Below, piece after piece: positions 53,879 to 63,712 of a stretch of 64,000 nucleotides of DNA. A program made the position numbers and the translations under genes. The DNA comes from Methylococcaceae bacterium (GTDB lineage Bacteria; Pseudomonadota; Gammaproteobacteria; Methylococcales; Methylomonadaceae), in assembly GCA_030693065.1 (NCBI GenBank), contig JAUYBL010000010.1, positions 124,001-188,000 on the forward strand, written 5' to 3'. Position 1 is the stretch's first letter. Each line of letters starts with the position of its first letter. The notes below the pieces were generated by a model that saw only the letters and a list, made by a program, of their open reading frames with translations, was not told the origin of the DNA and ran no database searches.

Positions 53879-54745
53879 TTAAGCTTTTTTTCCTCGACGT
53901 GCTGATAAACCCAAAAAGCCCAAACCTGTTGCTATCAAAGCAAAAGTTCCCGGTAAAGGGACAACGGCGGTAGGAACAAAACCACCAATATATCCACGCA
54001 CAACCGCTTGGCCTTCTTCACCTGCTTGTGCAAAACCGATTGCTTTATCACCCAAGATGTAATCAGATGCATTTGTTTTCACGAGAAACAATCCACTCCA
54101 TGGATTACCTTCCGATAAACTAACATCGCTTCTTTGACGAACGGCATCTGCATCAAAAGATAAATTACTAGTACTGGTGCTTATGCTATCAGTGCGCGCG
54201 GCCTGATACTGCCTTAGGTCATCGTCGGTTGAAAACGTCCAGGCTGATGCTGTTTCTAATCCGGTAAAGCCATAGCGGTACAGAAAGTTTACCTCCTCGT
54301 TATTGTCAAGTTGATTGAGTGCGCGTGTGCCAAATACCAAGTTGTTGTCTGCACTGTCGCGATACACAAAATCGAAATAATCAAATTGGTTTGGCAGCCC
54401 CAAAGTCACATCACGCGTTACTTGCCAATCCAGTAAAGTCAAGGTTCCTGTAGAAATTGTATTGGTGCCTGAAAATGCCCGATAGCTCAGTGAATCAGCT
54501 ACCACTTCACCCGATGTATTTGATGGGTCATAACCGCTTAAATAGGAAGCAGAAGTCTCTATATACAATTTGTCCGCATTTGAATTAGTTGAACCAGTAA
54601 TGATGCCGCCATTAGCTGTGCTTAAAAGGCCGCTAACACCATCGGTTAAAGGCACAAAATTACCCGCTTGAGATGCTGTTGCGCTTGCAAAAAACGCTGT
54701 TGCCAGTAGTGCTTGTATGCCTAGTTTTTTAAACATCACTTTCAT
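53879..54745 (-). CDS. PEP-CTERM sorting-domain protein
   Basis: A 288-residue exported protein: signal peptide MFKKLGIQALLATAFFASA with cleavage near SQAGN, a beta-rich body without familiar domains, and a C-terminal PEP-CTERM tail: VVPLPGTFALIATGLGFLG followed by LSARRGKK. The tail has the VPLPG variant of the motif, a hydrophobic helix and a basic end, which exosortases recognise. The ATG at 54745 has an AGGAGA site 6 bp upstream. A likely substrate for the exosortase at 45408. The role of the body is unknown; such proteins often mark biofilm or exopolysaccharide-linked functions. Confidence 0.88.
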   Translation of the reverse strand: MKVMFKKLGIQALLATAFFASATASQAGNFVPLTDGVSGLLSTANGGIITGSTNSNADKLYIETSASYLSGYDPSNTSGEVVADSLSYRAFSGTNTISTGTLTLLDWQVTRDVTLGLPNQFDYFDFVYRDSADNNLVFGTRALNQLDNNEEVNFLYRYGFTGLETASAWTFSTDDDLRQYQAARTDSISTSTSNLSFDADAVRQRSDVSLSEGNPWSGLFLVKTNASDYILGDKAIGFAQAGEEGQAVVRGYIGGFVPTAVVPLPGTFALIATGLGFLGLSARRGKKA

Positions 54746-55181
54746 GAACTTCTCCTAAAAAATAACTGATCTTTTTGTTTGTACCTACTAAACTTAGAAC
54801 CCTTTTTAATAAACATCTTTGACCACTATAAATTCATACACAAATGAGAGACTTGCAAAACCCATTTAGGTGATTGGAAATAGTGACCGACGTACTAAAA
54901 AGAAAATTTGAACTGCGTAAAAAACAGAGGCTTTACCTACTGTATACGCAATTCAGAGGCAACCATATCACAAACATGGCTTGAGTTAGAGGCAGTGGGG
55001 TGAGGGAGGGTAAAAACAGGAATTTTTCTTGTCATAAACTTGACTTAAGTTTAAGAGCTTAGGGGCATCAGAGTAAAAAAATAAAGAGATTTTCCCGTCG
55101 CCCTTCAGCCACAGATTGACACAGATACAGACTGATAAACTGAAATTTAAAAAGAGGAAGTTCATTAGATGCCCTCAGATT
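54746..55181. other. 436-bp intergenic region upstream of the PEP-CTERM gene
   Basis: This region holds the minus-strand promoter of the PEP-CTERM gene and the 3' flank of the TonB receptor gene. It is AT-rich near the start codon. The string CCACAGATTGACACAGAT at about 55109 resembles dispersed intergenic repeats. I see no RNA gene and no clear terminator. Confidence 0.5.
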
Positions 55182-57896
55182 TTATTTAAACGATGCCCAG
55201 TCCAAATCGACATCTAACCCTATCCACGCTGCCAGGGGCGCTCCTGGCCCAATAAAGGTGGTTTTATTCCACGTATCAGAATTAGTAATAAAGTTACCCG
55301 CGGCGTCAAAGCTATTGCGACCTAAATCACCTGCGGTGGCATATTTTTTATTAAACAGATTGTCTACTTTGGCAAATAGGGTAATGTTTTTATTAAAATT
55401 ATAATTTGCTCTCAGGTTAAACACGATATAGCCCGCAGTTTTTCCGCCACCGATATAGTCGTTTGGGTCGCGATTAAAGCCGCCGCCAATGGCGTTGCTG
55501 GCAGCTCTTGGTTGATGGTCATTATTTTCGTTGCCGCGTACAAAGGCTGATGAGTGCGCTATCATGTTAATAGTGAAATCAAATTTGTCGTTAAACTGAT
55601 GATTCCAACCCGCTTGAATTATATGGTTAGGCAGGCCAGGTAAAGAATCACCGGGTTCTATTTGGTTATAAGCTTGCAAGGTTATTGGCGCGGTGTTGCT
55701 GCTATTACTTTCGTTGATAGTGCGCGCTGCTGATTCAAACGTCGCTTTTAAGAATGTGTAGCTTAAATGCAGCTTGTTTTTACCTAATGTTCCATCTAGC
55801 CCCATCTCTATGCCTTGACGTCGTGTTTCCCCAAAATTATCAAATAAGCCACGGTTTTTCCTGCCTAGAGGCACAAATAAAATATCGTTTGTTAAATCGG
55901 TATGAAACAAACCCACGTTCCATTGCAGCATGTCTGTGGCACCGCGCATGCCTGCCTCGTATGAAGTGGAGCGCACCTGTTCTAAATAAGGGTCAGATGA
56001 GAGAGCGGTGGGGATTGAGCAGCCAAATTGATAATTAGTGCTACCAAGGCTATTGTCTTTTGTTTTATCGTTGGCACAACCCAACTCAATGACTGAAGGC
56101 GTTCTTGCGCCTCTGCTGAAGTTGGTATAAACAGCCAAATCCGGCTTCACTTCCCAGGAAACACCAATGGCCGGGTTGAAGCTTTGATAATCATAATCTC
56201 CATCACTACAGATAAAACGGCCACGAAAATCGGTAGTATTTAATGCACAACGTTGTCGACTGGGGTCTAGCAATCCTCGATTAGGCCTGTTAGGGTCAAC
56301 TTCAAATTGATATAAATCATTGCCGCGATCTGATTTCAACTTGTTCGTTACGTTAGTTAAGTTATAACGTGCACCATAAGTAACATGTAAGTTATCCAGC
56401 GGTGACCAGGTATCTGTAAAAAAGATACTTTTTGTTGTGCTTTGGCCATTCAAATCATTTCTAATCACAGGAAAAATTGCCGCATACAAGCCCGCGATGG
56501 AATAAGCCTCATCTCTGAGAGGCCTCACGACATGCGATGCATCGTTAAGCTCACCATACTTTTGGTCTTGCAAAAATTGGATTTTATTCGTGTCCAATGT
56601 TGCGCCAAGCACCATTTGATGTTTTTCTGTATCAAACGTCATTTGCAAGGCCAATCCTTCAGAATTTTGCTTTAAATCAGACAAATTAAATACGCCGTTT
56701 ATATATTCAACATCTGCTACACGCCCTTGCAAATCATTGTAGGTATCGTAAATATCGCCATTAATCGCCGATTGGCTTATTTTACGTTTGTAGGCCAAAC
56801 CTGATAGGCTGATGGCGTCACTTAAATAAGCTTGCGCATTAACGTTGTAGTGGCCCATACGATTTTTCGATTCGTCTGGCGAAGTAAATACAGCTTCTCG
56901 ATTAATTTCAGCAGTTTCATACGGCAACAGGCCATTTCCCACTAATTTGTTTTCGACATTAAGTGCACTTACATTAATCTCGCCAAAAGGTAATCGAAGT
57001 GTTAACTGGTTAAATAACTGCATTATGTTACTCGGCGAGTTATCACGCCAACCGTCTTCTTCTAAGTGGTTATAAGAAGTAAATAAACCCAAAGTGCCGT
57101 TATTCATGCCATTAGAAATCTGACCTTGCAGCCTGCCCCAACTTCCACCTAGTATCTGCGCCCTAGCATGTTCGTCACTGAAGCCGGTTTTGGTTCTTAA
57201 CGCCAGAGCGCCGCCTAAGGTATTTAACCCAAACATGGGATTGGTGCCAGGAATCAAATCCAAACTGTCTAATGCATTCATGGGAATTGAACCCCAATTT
57301 ACAATCTCGCCAAATGGCTCGTTAATGCGCACACCATCCATATAAACCGAAATGCCTTGAGGTGTTCCGATCGCAGGTGATGCAGAAAACCCACGAAAAT
57401 TAAGATCCTGCTGAAAAGAATTGCCCGCATAATCTGTGATGCTAACCGATTGCATTTGACTATTCAAAAATTCAGTAACATTCAGTGCTTTGGATTCGGC
57501 TAACTCTTTACCAGAAGCACTTTGAATATTGGTGGTTGACATACCGCGATCAATTGCCAATCCTGGTAGAGGCGTAATGATGCTACGATGACGCCCTTTA
57601 ACTTCAATTTCTTCTAATTGAATAACATCTTCTTGCTGGTCGGTTGACTTATCTGGTATTTGATTTGGCGGCTCGGAGTCTTTAGGGGCTTCAGATTTTG
57701 CTTTCGGCTTTGCGGGCTGTTGTGAGCCTTGTGTTTGTTTTTCAGGGGGTGATTGCCCGCTTTCCAAAACTATATTTTCTGCCTCTACGGCTACACTTTC
57801 ATTTGCTTGTGCTTTGAAAGATAACAAACCAGCGCTTGCTGCACTATAAAACGCAATACCTGCAATAAAATACTTTTTCACAATATATTTAGCCAT
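55182..57896 (-). CDS. TonB-dependent outer-membrane receptor
   Basis: A 904-residue receptor. Signal peptide (about 1-31, ending FKAQAN) is followed by a Pro/Lys/Glu-rich stretch (45-85) and a TonB-box-like IEVKG segment. The plug (about 110-240) has NVTEFLNSQMQSVSITDYAG, FRGFSASPAIGTPQGISVYM and the GVRINEPFG block; the barrel runs to the C-terminus. Ligand unknown: no siderophore, copper or vitamin genes lie beside it, though related receptors often carry iron or copper chelates. The IS1595-type element ends 77 bp upstream of its start and may have cut it off from its original promoter. Confidence 0.92.
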   Translation of the reverse strand: MAKYIVKKYFIAGIAFYSAASAGLLSFKAQANESVAVEAENIVLESGQSPPEKQTQGSQQPAKPKAKSEAPKDSEPPNQIPDKSTDQQEDVIQLEEIEVKGRHRSIITPLPGLAIDRGMSTTNIQSASGKELAESKALNVTEFLNSQMQSVSITDYAGNSFQQDLNFRGFSASPAIGTPQGISVYMDGVRINEPFGEIVNWGSIPMNALDSLDLIPGTNPMFGLNTLGGALALRTKTGFSDEHARAQILGGSWGRLQGQISNGMNNGTLGLFTSYNHLEEDGWRDNSPSNIMQLFNQLTLRLPFGEINVSALNVENKLVGNGLLPYETAEINREAVFTSPDESKNRMGHYNVNAQAYLSDAISLSGLAYKRKISQSAINGDIYDTYNDLQGRVADVEYINGVFNLSDLKQNSEGLALQMTFDTEKHQMVLGATLDTNKIQFLQDQKYGELNDASHVVRPLRDEAYSIAGLYAAIFPVIRNDLNGQSTTKSIFFTDTWSPLDNLHVTYGARYNLTNVTNKLKSDRGNDLYQFEVDPNRPNRGLLDPSRQRCALNTTDFRGRFICSDGDYDYQSFNPAIGVSWEVKPDLAVYTNFSRGARTPSVIELGCANDKTKDNSLGSTNYQFGCSIPTALSSDPYLEQVRSTSYEAGMRGATDMLQWNVGLFHTDLTNDILFVPLGRKNRGLFDNFGETRRQGIEMGLDGTLGKNKLHLSYTFLKATFESAARTINESNSSNTAPITLQAYNQIEPGDSLPGLPNHIIQAGWNHQFNDKFDFTINMIAHSSAFVRGNENNDHQPRAASNAIGGGFNRDPNDYIGGGKTAGYIVFNLRANYNFNKNITLFAKVDNLFNKKYATAGDLGRNSFDAAGNFITNSDTWNKTTFIGPGAPLAAWIGLDVDLDWASFK

Positions 57897-57973
57897 AGAT
57901 AAGCCAGTTTTTATTTATTCTTAGGCCTTTGCACAAATTCCTGCACTTATAACTACGGCTAAAGGGTTAAAAG

Positions 57974-59024
57974 TTTGGCTATGTCACTGTTTCTTGTTGA
58001 ACATAGTTGATCCCCAATACGGCGGACAAGAATGCCGTCGATGGCATGGCGGAATTCCTGCGATCGACCAGCCTGCGCCAACCGAGATAGTTGGAAAGAT
58101 AATGCGTCGCCACGCCATGGAAGCGTTGCATCCACATTTTCAGCCGACTGTCGTAGGCATTAACATTCTGGACGTGATAGACCTTGGCGACCACGCGAAT
58201 GCCGGCGGCTAGATTGATTGGCCGATGGGTGATGCCTATTTCCCGAGCAACGGCTCCCAAGGCCTTAGCGCTGTCGGTGCAGAGCACGGCATCACTGGCC
58301 AGCAGGGGCTTAAGTGCCGCACTAATATGCGCCTTGTCCGCCTTATCCAGCACAAAGTCAGCGGTGCTGCCGGTTCGGTCACGGCAAATCAGAACCGGAA
58401 TCTGTTCAGCGGATAGGCCGCGTTTGGTCGCCTTGCCGCCGTGCTTGCGGGCCGCTCTCTCCATGCCTTGTTTCTTGCCTTTGAACGATTTCAGAAAAAA
58501 GGTTTCGTCCGCTTCGGCAATACCCACCAGTCGCGTTGCTTTTTGTGCATTGGGCAAGGCGAGAAAACGATGACGCCAGCGGAAGGCGGTGTTGCGATGC
58601 ACATCACAAGCACTGGCGCTGTGACGGACAGTGTGCCCATCGGCCAGTTGTTGCGCATAGTCCAGCCATTTGTCCTTGTGACGTAATCGAGCCAGCGGTG
58701 TCCCGGTCAACGCATTGAAGGTGGCCTTGCAGGCTTTGCAACGATAGCGCTGCAAGCCAGACGCTGACCCCCAGTGTGCAATATGACTGTGACCACACTT
58801 CGGGCAGGCGGGTGAAGCCTGTATGCGACTTTCGATGAGTGGGGTGACCGATTGGATATGCCCGAGTTTGTGCAAGTGCGCCGTCACTAGCCCTCTTTGG
58901 TGGGGCGTTAGATTTTCAAGGGCTTCATCAAATACTTTGAATTCGTCGGCTTTCATTGCGCCACCTACCTCATTGATTTATATGAAAAAATTATAAACCA
59001 CTAACTAACAGTGACATAGCCAAA
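57974..59024 (-). mobile_element. IS1595-family insertion sequence
   Basis: A 1051-bp element bounded by perfect 18-bp terminal inverted repeats, TTTGGCTATGTCACTGTT (57974-57991) and its complement at 59007-59024. It contains one transposase gene, whose stop codon lies inside the left repeat. I see no exact 8-bp target duplication: flanks are GTTAAAAG on the left and TAAAGTGC on the right. The element lies directly upstream of the TonB receptor gene and interrupts a short reading frame. Confidence 0.93.
57979..58956 (-). CDS. IS1595-family (ISXO2-like) transposase
   Basis: A 325-residue transposase. The N-terminal zinc ribbon (CPKCGHSHIAHWG, then YRCKACKATFN) is followed by a helix-turn-helix-like segment (HTVRHSASACDVHRNTAFRW) and a DDE/DDN-type ISXO2-like catalytic domain starting VGIAEADETFFLKSFKGKK, with a further aspartate in AVLCTDSAKALG. 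The frame is intact and ends at a TAG within the terminal repeat, so the element may still be active. Confidence 0.93.
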   Translation of the reverse strand: MKADEFKVFDEALENLTPHQRGLVTAHLHKLGHIQSVTPLIESRIQASPACPKCGHSHIAHWGSASGLQRYRCKACKATFNALTGTPLARLRHKDKWLDYAQQLADGHTVRHSASACDVHRNTAFRWRHRFLALPNAQKATRLVGIAEADETFFLKSFKGKKQGMERAARKHGGKATKRGLSAEQIPVLICRDRTGSTADFVLDKADKAHISAALKPLLASDAVLCTDSAKALGAVAREIGITHRPINLAAGIRVVAKVYHVQNVNAYDSRLKMWMQRFHGVATHYLSNYLGWRRLVDRRNSAMPSTAFLSAVLGINYVQQETVT

Positions 59025-59314
59025 TAAAGTGCGAGAAATTGAACTAGGATTGTGTTTCATAAACTCTCCTGAAAAAATTAAAAAAGAACAATCGAATAGT
59101 ACCCGGCAATTGTCAGGAAAATTGCCTATTCAAAGCTAGGGAGAAATTCCCTTTTTTGGCCAAAACCGCTATGAAAAACTCCTTTTCGAACCAGGACCTC
59201 TTTTTTTTCTACTCGAATAATCTATGGCATTAGCATTGTCTTTTTGCTGCCACCCGGGTTAAGGTGTTTTTCAACTTGTTTCGATGCTGATTTTTATTAA
59301 AACCTGACACACAA

Positions 59315-60220
59315 ATGCACCCTATCCTATCCAGCTTAAAAAGCATCTTCGCGCCCTCGCCGCTTAGCCAGATTACGCACCCGCTACTTGAACAACATCA
59401 CATCGAGTTATGGCTAAAACGTGATGATTTATTGCATCCTGTAGTGTCCGGCAATAAATGGCGCAAACTTAAATACGTGCTTGATCATGCGTTATCGATA
59501 GGTTCCGATACCCTCGTCAGTATGGGAGGGGCTTATTCCAATCATCTGCATGCCTTAGCTTATGTGGGTCGTGAGTTGGGATTAAAAACTATCGGCCTGG
59601 TTCGTGGCGAGCCTGGCCCAAGCCTGACGCCGACCCTAATCGACTTACAACAATGGGGGATGGAGCTTAGATTTGTCTCTCGATCCGACTACCGCTTGCT
59701 GCGGCAATATCGTGATTGCCAAGCATTGCCTGGCTTACAAGCAAAGCAATACTGGCTACCTGAAGGCGGCGCGCAAGCACCGGCGTTACAAGGTGTCGCC
59801 GAAATAGTGGCTGAACTGGATATTGATTACGATATGCTCTGCGTACCTTGCGGCACGGGCACGACCTTGGCAGGTTTAATTAGCGCTGCGCCGCCACAGG
59901 TTAGCGTGATCGGCTTTGCTGCATTGAAAAACGCCGGATTCTTAATTAACGATGTGGCCGCGATATTGCCCCAACAATACGATACCTGGCAGATCAACCT
60001 GGATTATCACTTTGGCGGCTTTGCTAGCACTACGATTGAACTAATGGCTTTTATTGAAGATTTTGAGCGACAAACCGCAATTGAGCTGGACCCGGTGTAC
60101 ACCGGCAAGATGATGTTCGGGCTATTTGATTTGATTGCCAAACAGCAGCTCAAACCCGGCCAGCGAATTATTGCCATTCATACGGGGGGGTTGCAGGGGA
60201 AACGAGGATTTACTTGTTAA
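59315..60220 (+). CDS. D-cysteine desulfhydrase/ACC deaminase-family PLP enzyme
   Basis: Tryptophan-synthase-beta fold (type II) PLP enzyme, 301 residues. The PLP lysine is in VVSGNKWRKLKYVL; SMGGAYSNHLHALAY binds the substrate carboxylate and CGTGTTLAGLI holds the PLP phosphate. The family converts D-cysteine to pyruvate, sulfide and ammonia, or opens 1-aminocyclopropane-1-carboxylate; sequence alone does not separate them. The usual length is 300-340, so it is complete. It stands alone between the IS region and hsdR. The 284 bp after it contain only repeat-like sequence. Confidence 0.85.
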   Translation: MHPILSSLKSIFAPSPLSQITHPLLEQHHIELWLKRDDLLHPVVSGNKWRKLKYVLDHALSIGSDTLVSMGGAYSNHLHALAYVGRELGLKTIGLVRGEPGPSLTPTLIDLQQWGMELRFVSRSDYRLLRQYRDCQALPGLQAKQYWLPEGGAQAPALQGVAEIVAELDIDYDMLCVPCGTGTTLAGLISAAPPQVSVIGFAALKNAGFLINDVAAILPQQYDTWQINLDYHFGGFASTTIELMAFIEDFERQTAIELDPVYTGKMMFGLFDLIAKQQLKPGQRIIAIHTGGLQGKRGFTC

Positions 60221-60504
60221 CCATATTCATGAGTTTGAATTGGCAATATCGACCACTTTGCGACATTCAAAAATTTTAGCGTATGTCCGCAATAAAACGG
60301 AAAACCGTCACATAACGCCGCTCCCACCGGCGGCAATGTAGTGAAGCGGAGTTCCCATCCGAATGTAACGCATTGTTATGCATGGTTTAACCACAATTTG
60401 TTTAACATTAAAGCATGCCTAAACGGTGGCGGCGCTATTTTCTCGGATTGCTTTGTACAGTTGTATAACTACTTTAAAAACGTTAACACCTTAAAATACG
60501 TGGA

Positions 60505-63500
60505 TCAAACCTGCCCACCCACGCCTTTAAACTTCTCCACAAAAGCGGCGATTTTCTGAAACACGCTGTGCTTTTTGGTCAGGTATTGCGGATTAAGTGG
60601 GCTCATTTTGGGCAGAATGGCATTCAGCTCAGTGCCATTGTCACTGGCAAATTCCCGTTTTAGTGAGGTGGTGATGTAACGCCTCGCGGCCTCGGCGTTC
60701 AGGCTCTCGTTGCTAATCAGCTCTTGTGCCTCGCGCTGTTGTTCCGCTTGGGCAAAGGTGAAGAAGGCGTCAATCACACTGGCCTTATCGCCAATCTTGT
60801 CCAGGTCGGTTTGGTTAATAAAATCCACCAGCAAGCTCTCTTTAGCGCGGTTACCCAAGCTGGCACGAATCACCCGGCGCACGTCTTCAACCAGTGTCGC
60901 TTTATCTTTGACTTTCTTATTATTTTCAAAAATCAATTCCAGAATGTAGTCCAGGTTGATCTCTTGTGACTTCAGCAGATCTACCTCAAACACCACGTCA
61001 TCCCAATCGATGGTGGATTGTTCTTTTTCAGCGGCAGATTTTTCCCGACGCAGCCAATCGCGTATGTCGTTGTAGGTGGATCGATAATCCTGAATTTTCC
61101 GCTCGGCAGGGATTCTGATGGCTTGCAGCGTGCTCAGGTCGCCATCGCTCAGATAATGCTGGGCTTTGAATGCCTCAACCGCCTGCGGGTCGCTCATGTC
61201 AACACTTTGCAGAGCTTTGAGGCTGGCAAATTCATCGTAGTTTTGCAGCACGTTTTCAACTCGCAAATACTCGCCGAACAGTTTCGCGAAGGCCTTTTTG
61301 TCGGACTCCTTTTCAATGGCAGATGGATCAGGAAAGCGCTGCTCCAACTCCGCGACCACCTCCACAAAGCCACGTCGCGCCTCACCGGTAACCACATCGG
61401 TAAAGCCCTCCATGTATTCCTTGTAGCTCTTCTCCAGCACCACATTCTTGGTGTTTTTATCGCCAAACAGGGTAATGGCATCGATAGTGGCCTGCTCCAG
61501 ATCGCGGAAAGTGACGATATTGCCAAAGGTCTTGGTGGCGTCAACAATACGGTTGGTGCGCGAATAGGCCTGCATCAAACCGTGGTAGCGCAAGTTTTTA
61601 TCAACAAACAAGGTATTCAGCGTGGGGGCGTCAAAGCCAGTCAAAAACATGCCCACCACAATCAGCAAGTCGATTTCCTTAGCTTTCACTTGCTTGGCAA
61701 GATCGCGGTAATAGTTTTGAAATCCGTTACCATCCACACCAAAATTGGTTTTGAACAGTGCGTTATAGTCCGCAATAGCCGCGCTCAAAAACTCTTTGGC
61801 GCTGCTATTCATGGCTGAAACATCAAAGTTTTCATCCACAATATCGCCCACCGCATCTTGTTCTTCATTAGCCGCAAACGAGAAGATGGTGGCGACTTTC
61901 AGCGGTTTATCGCTGTCTTTTTGCAAATCTTTTAATGACTCGTAATAGAGCTTGGCTGCATCTACACTGCTCACGGCAAACATGGCATTGAAGCCTTTTG
62001 CCCCAGCCTGCAGACGGTGGGTTTTTTGCCGGAAGTTATTCAGGATGTACTGTGAAATTTCCCGTATTCGCTCGGGGTGCAACAAGGCTTGCTTATTTTC
62101 TGCCGCGCTGAGCTTAAGCTCGTCCTGCTCGCTTTCGATGGCTTTAAACTGCGGGCGCACATCGTTGTAATCCACCTTAAACTTCAACACCTTTTCATCA
62201 CGAATGGCATCGGTAATGACATAAGAATGCAGCTCGCGGCCAAACACACTGGCCGTGGTATCGGCACCCAAGGCGTTTTGCGGGAAGATCGGCGTGCCGG
62301 TAAAACCAAACTGGTAAAACTTCTTAAACTTCTTCTTCAGGTTAAGCTGCGCTTCGCCAAACTGGCTGCGATGGCATTCATCAAAAATAAACACCACTTG
62401 CTTGTTGTACAAGGCTAAGTCGTTTTCACTTTTTATGAGGTTGTTAAGCTTCTGGATGGTGGTGACAATGATTTTGTTGTCGTCTTTATCCAGATTACGT
62501 TTCAGTCCGGCAGTGCTTTCAGAGCCATTGACGCTATCCGGCGAAAATCGCTGGTATTCCTTCATGGTCTGGTAATCGAGGTCTTTACGATCCACCACAA
62601 AAAATACCTTGTCGATGAAATCCAGCTCGGTGGCCAAACGCGCCGCTTTAAAACTCGTTAACGTTTTACCGGAACCCGTGGTGTGCCAGATATAGCCGCC
62701 GCTTTCGGTGTTGCTCCAGTTTTTGGCCTGATAAGCGCTGTTAATCTTCCACAGAATCCGCTCGGTGGCAGCAATCTGGTAAGGGCGCATTACCAGCAAA
62801 GTATCACTCACATCAAACACCGAATAATGCAGCAGCACATTAAGCAAGGTGTTTTTCTGGAAGAAAGTGGCGGTAAAGTCCTTTAAGTCTTTAATCAGAC
62901 CATTATCGGATTTCGCCCAATTCATGGTGAAATCAAAGCTGTTTTTGTTGCGCTGCGTGGTGTTGGCAAAATAACGGCAATCGGTGCCGTTGGAAATCAC
63001 AAACAACTGCAAATATCTATACAGCGAATTCTCGCTGTTAAAGCTCTCTTTGCTGTAACGGTGCAGCTGATTAAAGGCCTCGCGAATCGCCACGCCGCGT
63101 TTTTTCAGCTCCACCTGCACCAGAGGCAAACCATTCACCAAAATCGTCACATCGTAGCGATTGGCGTGACTGCCTTTTTGCTCAAATTGCTTGATGACTT
63201 GCACCTTGTTGCGAGCAATGTTCTTTTTGTCCAGCAGGTAGATGTTCTGAATACGGCCATCGTCAAACACAAAATCATGAATATAGTCATCATGAATCTT
63301 GCGGGTTTTATCGACGATGCTATCGCTGGGCTTATCTAAATACACCTCAACAAATCGCCGCCATTCACTCTCTAAAAACTGCACATTGTTCAGGGCCTGC
63401 AAAGCTTCGCGGACATTGGCCAGCAGCTTCTCGGGCGTGTTTAAATCGGGCGCATAGTCATAACCCTGATTCTGCAAATCCTGAATGAATTCTCGCTCCA

Positions 63501-63603
63501 AATCGTATTCGCTTTGGTAGCTTTCGCTAACTTTATAGTCCTTGGTGTATTTATCCAGAACGATAAAATTAGTGGATTCGGCAATGGTTTTATAATTGGT
63601 CAT
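60505..63603 (-). CDS. hsdR: Type I restriction enzyme R subunit (EcoR124-like, type IC)
   Basis: A 1032-residue HsdR, close to the 1038 residues of EcoR124I. The PD-(D/E)xK nuclease residues fall at the same numbers as in EcoR124I: Asp151, Glu165 and Lys167 ([10 protein letters not shown] and VQVELKKRG). The translocase motor has Walker A HTTGSGKT (Lys313), FIFDECH and GFTGTPIF. A helical HsdM-binding C-terminal region follows (about 750-1030). It cuts unmethylated DNA after ATP-driven translocation. hsdM and hsdS should lie upstream, beyond the right edge. A RAYT and REP hairpin sit just upstream of the gene. Confidence 0.96.
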   Translation of the reverse strand: MTNYKTIAESTNFIVLDKYTKDYKVSESYQSEYDLEREFIQDLQNQGYDYAPDLNTPEKLLANVREALQALNNVQFLESEWRRFVEVYLDKPSDSIVDKTRKIHDDYIHDFVFDDGRIQNIYLLDKKNIARNKVQVIKQFEQKGSHANRYDVTILVNGLPLVQVELKKRGVAIREAFNQLHRYSKESFNSENSLYRYLQLFVISNGTDCRYFANTTQRNKNSFDFTMNWAKSDNGLIKDLKDFTATFFQKNTLLNVLLHYSVFDVSDTLLVMRPYQIAATERILWKINSAYQAKNWSNTESGGYIWHTTGSGKTLTSFKAARLATELDFIDKVFFVVDRKDLDYQTMKEYQRFSPDSVNGSESTAGLKRNLDKDDNKIIVTTIQKLNNLIKSENDLALYNKQVVFIFDECHRSQFGEAQLNLKKKFKKFYQFGFTGTPIFPQNALGADTTASVFGRELHSYVITDAIRDEKVLKFKVDYNDVRPQFKAIESEQDELKLSAAENKQALLHPERIREISQYILNNFRQKTHRLQAGAKGFNAMFAVSSVDAAKLYYESLKDLQKDSDKPLKVATIFSFAANEEQDAVGDIVDENFDVSAMNSSAKEFLSAAIADYNALFKTNFGVDGNGFQNYYRDLAKQVKAKEIDLLIVVGMFLTGFDAPTLNTLFVDKNLRYHGLMQAYSRTNRIVDATKTFGNIVTFRDLEQATIDAITLFGDKNTKNVVLEKSYKEYMEGFTDVVTGEARRGFVEVVAELEQRFPDPSAIEKESDKKAFAKLFGEYLRVENVLQNYDEFASLKALQSVDMSDPQAVEAFKAQHYLSDGDLSTLQAIRIPAERKIQDYRSTYNDIRDWLRREKSAAEKEQSTIDWDDVVFEVDLLKSQEINLDYILELIFENNKKVKDKATLVEDVRRVIRASLGNRAKESLLVDFINQTDLDKIGDKASVIDAFFTFAQAEQQREAQELISNESLNAEAARRYITTSLKREFASDNGTELNAILPKMSPLNPQYLTKKHSVFQKIAAFVEKFKGVGGQV

Positions 63604-63677
63604 TTGCTGATTTGTCCCTGATTAACCACGAAACGCACGAAAAAATAGGAAAAAGCGACATTATTTGTCATTTTTCT

Positions 63678-63703
63678 CGTTCCCACGCTCCCGCGTGGGA
63701 ACG
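63678..63703. repeat. REP hairpin next to RAYT gene
   Basis: A perfect 11-bp inverted repeat, CGTTCCCACGC (63678-63688) and GCGTGGGAACG (63693-63703), with a TCCC loop. This is a well-known REP core (CGTTCCCACGCTCC...) and lies 9 bp after the stop of a RAYT transposase gene, the usual relation of the two. The 63604-63677 stretch also carries CCACGAAACGCACGAAAA, another common dispersed string. Confidence 0.85.
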
Positions 63704-63712
63704 CATACCCAG

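Larger units (their letters stand above)
57921..59060 (-). pseudogene. Small signal-peptide-like ORF split by the IS element
   Basis: On the minus strand, an ATG at 59060 with an AGGAGA site 5-10 bp upstream starts MKHNPSSISRTL and runs into the IS at 59024. On the other side of the IS, 57971-57921 reads FNPLAVVISAGICAKA then a stop. Joined, and with 8 bp removed as a target duplication would require, the two parts are in frame and look like a signal peptide ending AKA. It could be a leader peptide or the decayed start of a gene ahead of the TonB receptor. The flanking octamers do not match, so the reconstruction is tentative. Confidence 0.35.

Noticed and set aside
54842-57940. IS5-like terminal sequences (GAGACTTGCAAAA and GGCCTTTGCACAAA) flanking the TonB receptor
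   Set aside because: Both point the same way, differ from each other, and no transposase lies between them, so a composite element is not supported.
60290-60380. Possible integron attC-like or mobile repeat (CATAAC ... GTTATG) after the desulfhydrase gene
   Set aside because: Only 6-bp outer arms pair, inner boxes do not pair at the right spacing, and there is no integrase or gene cassette nearby.
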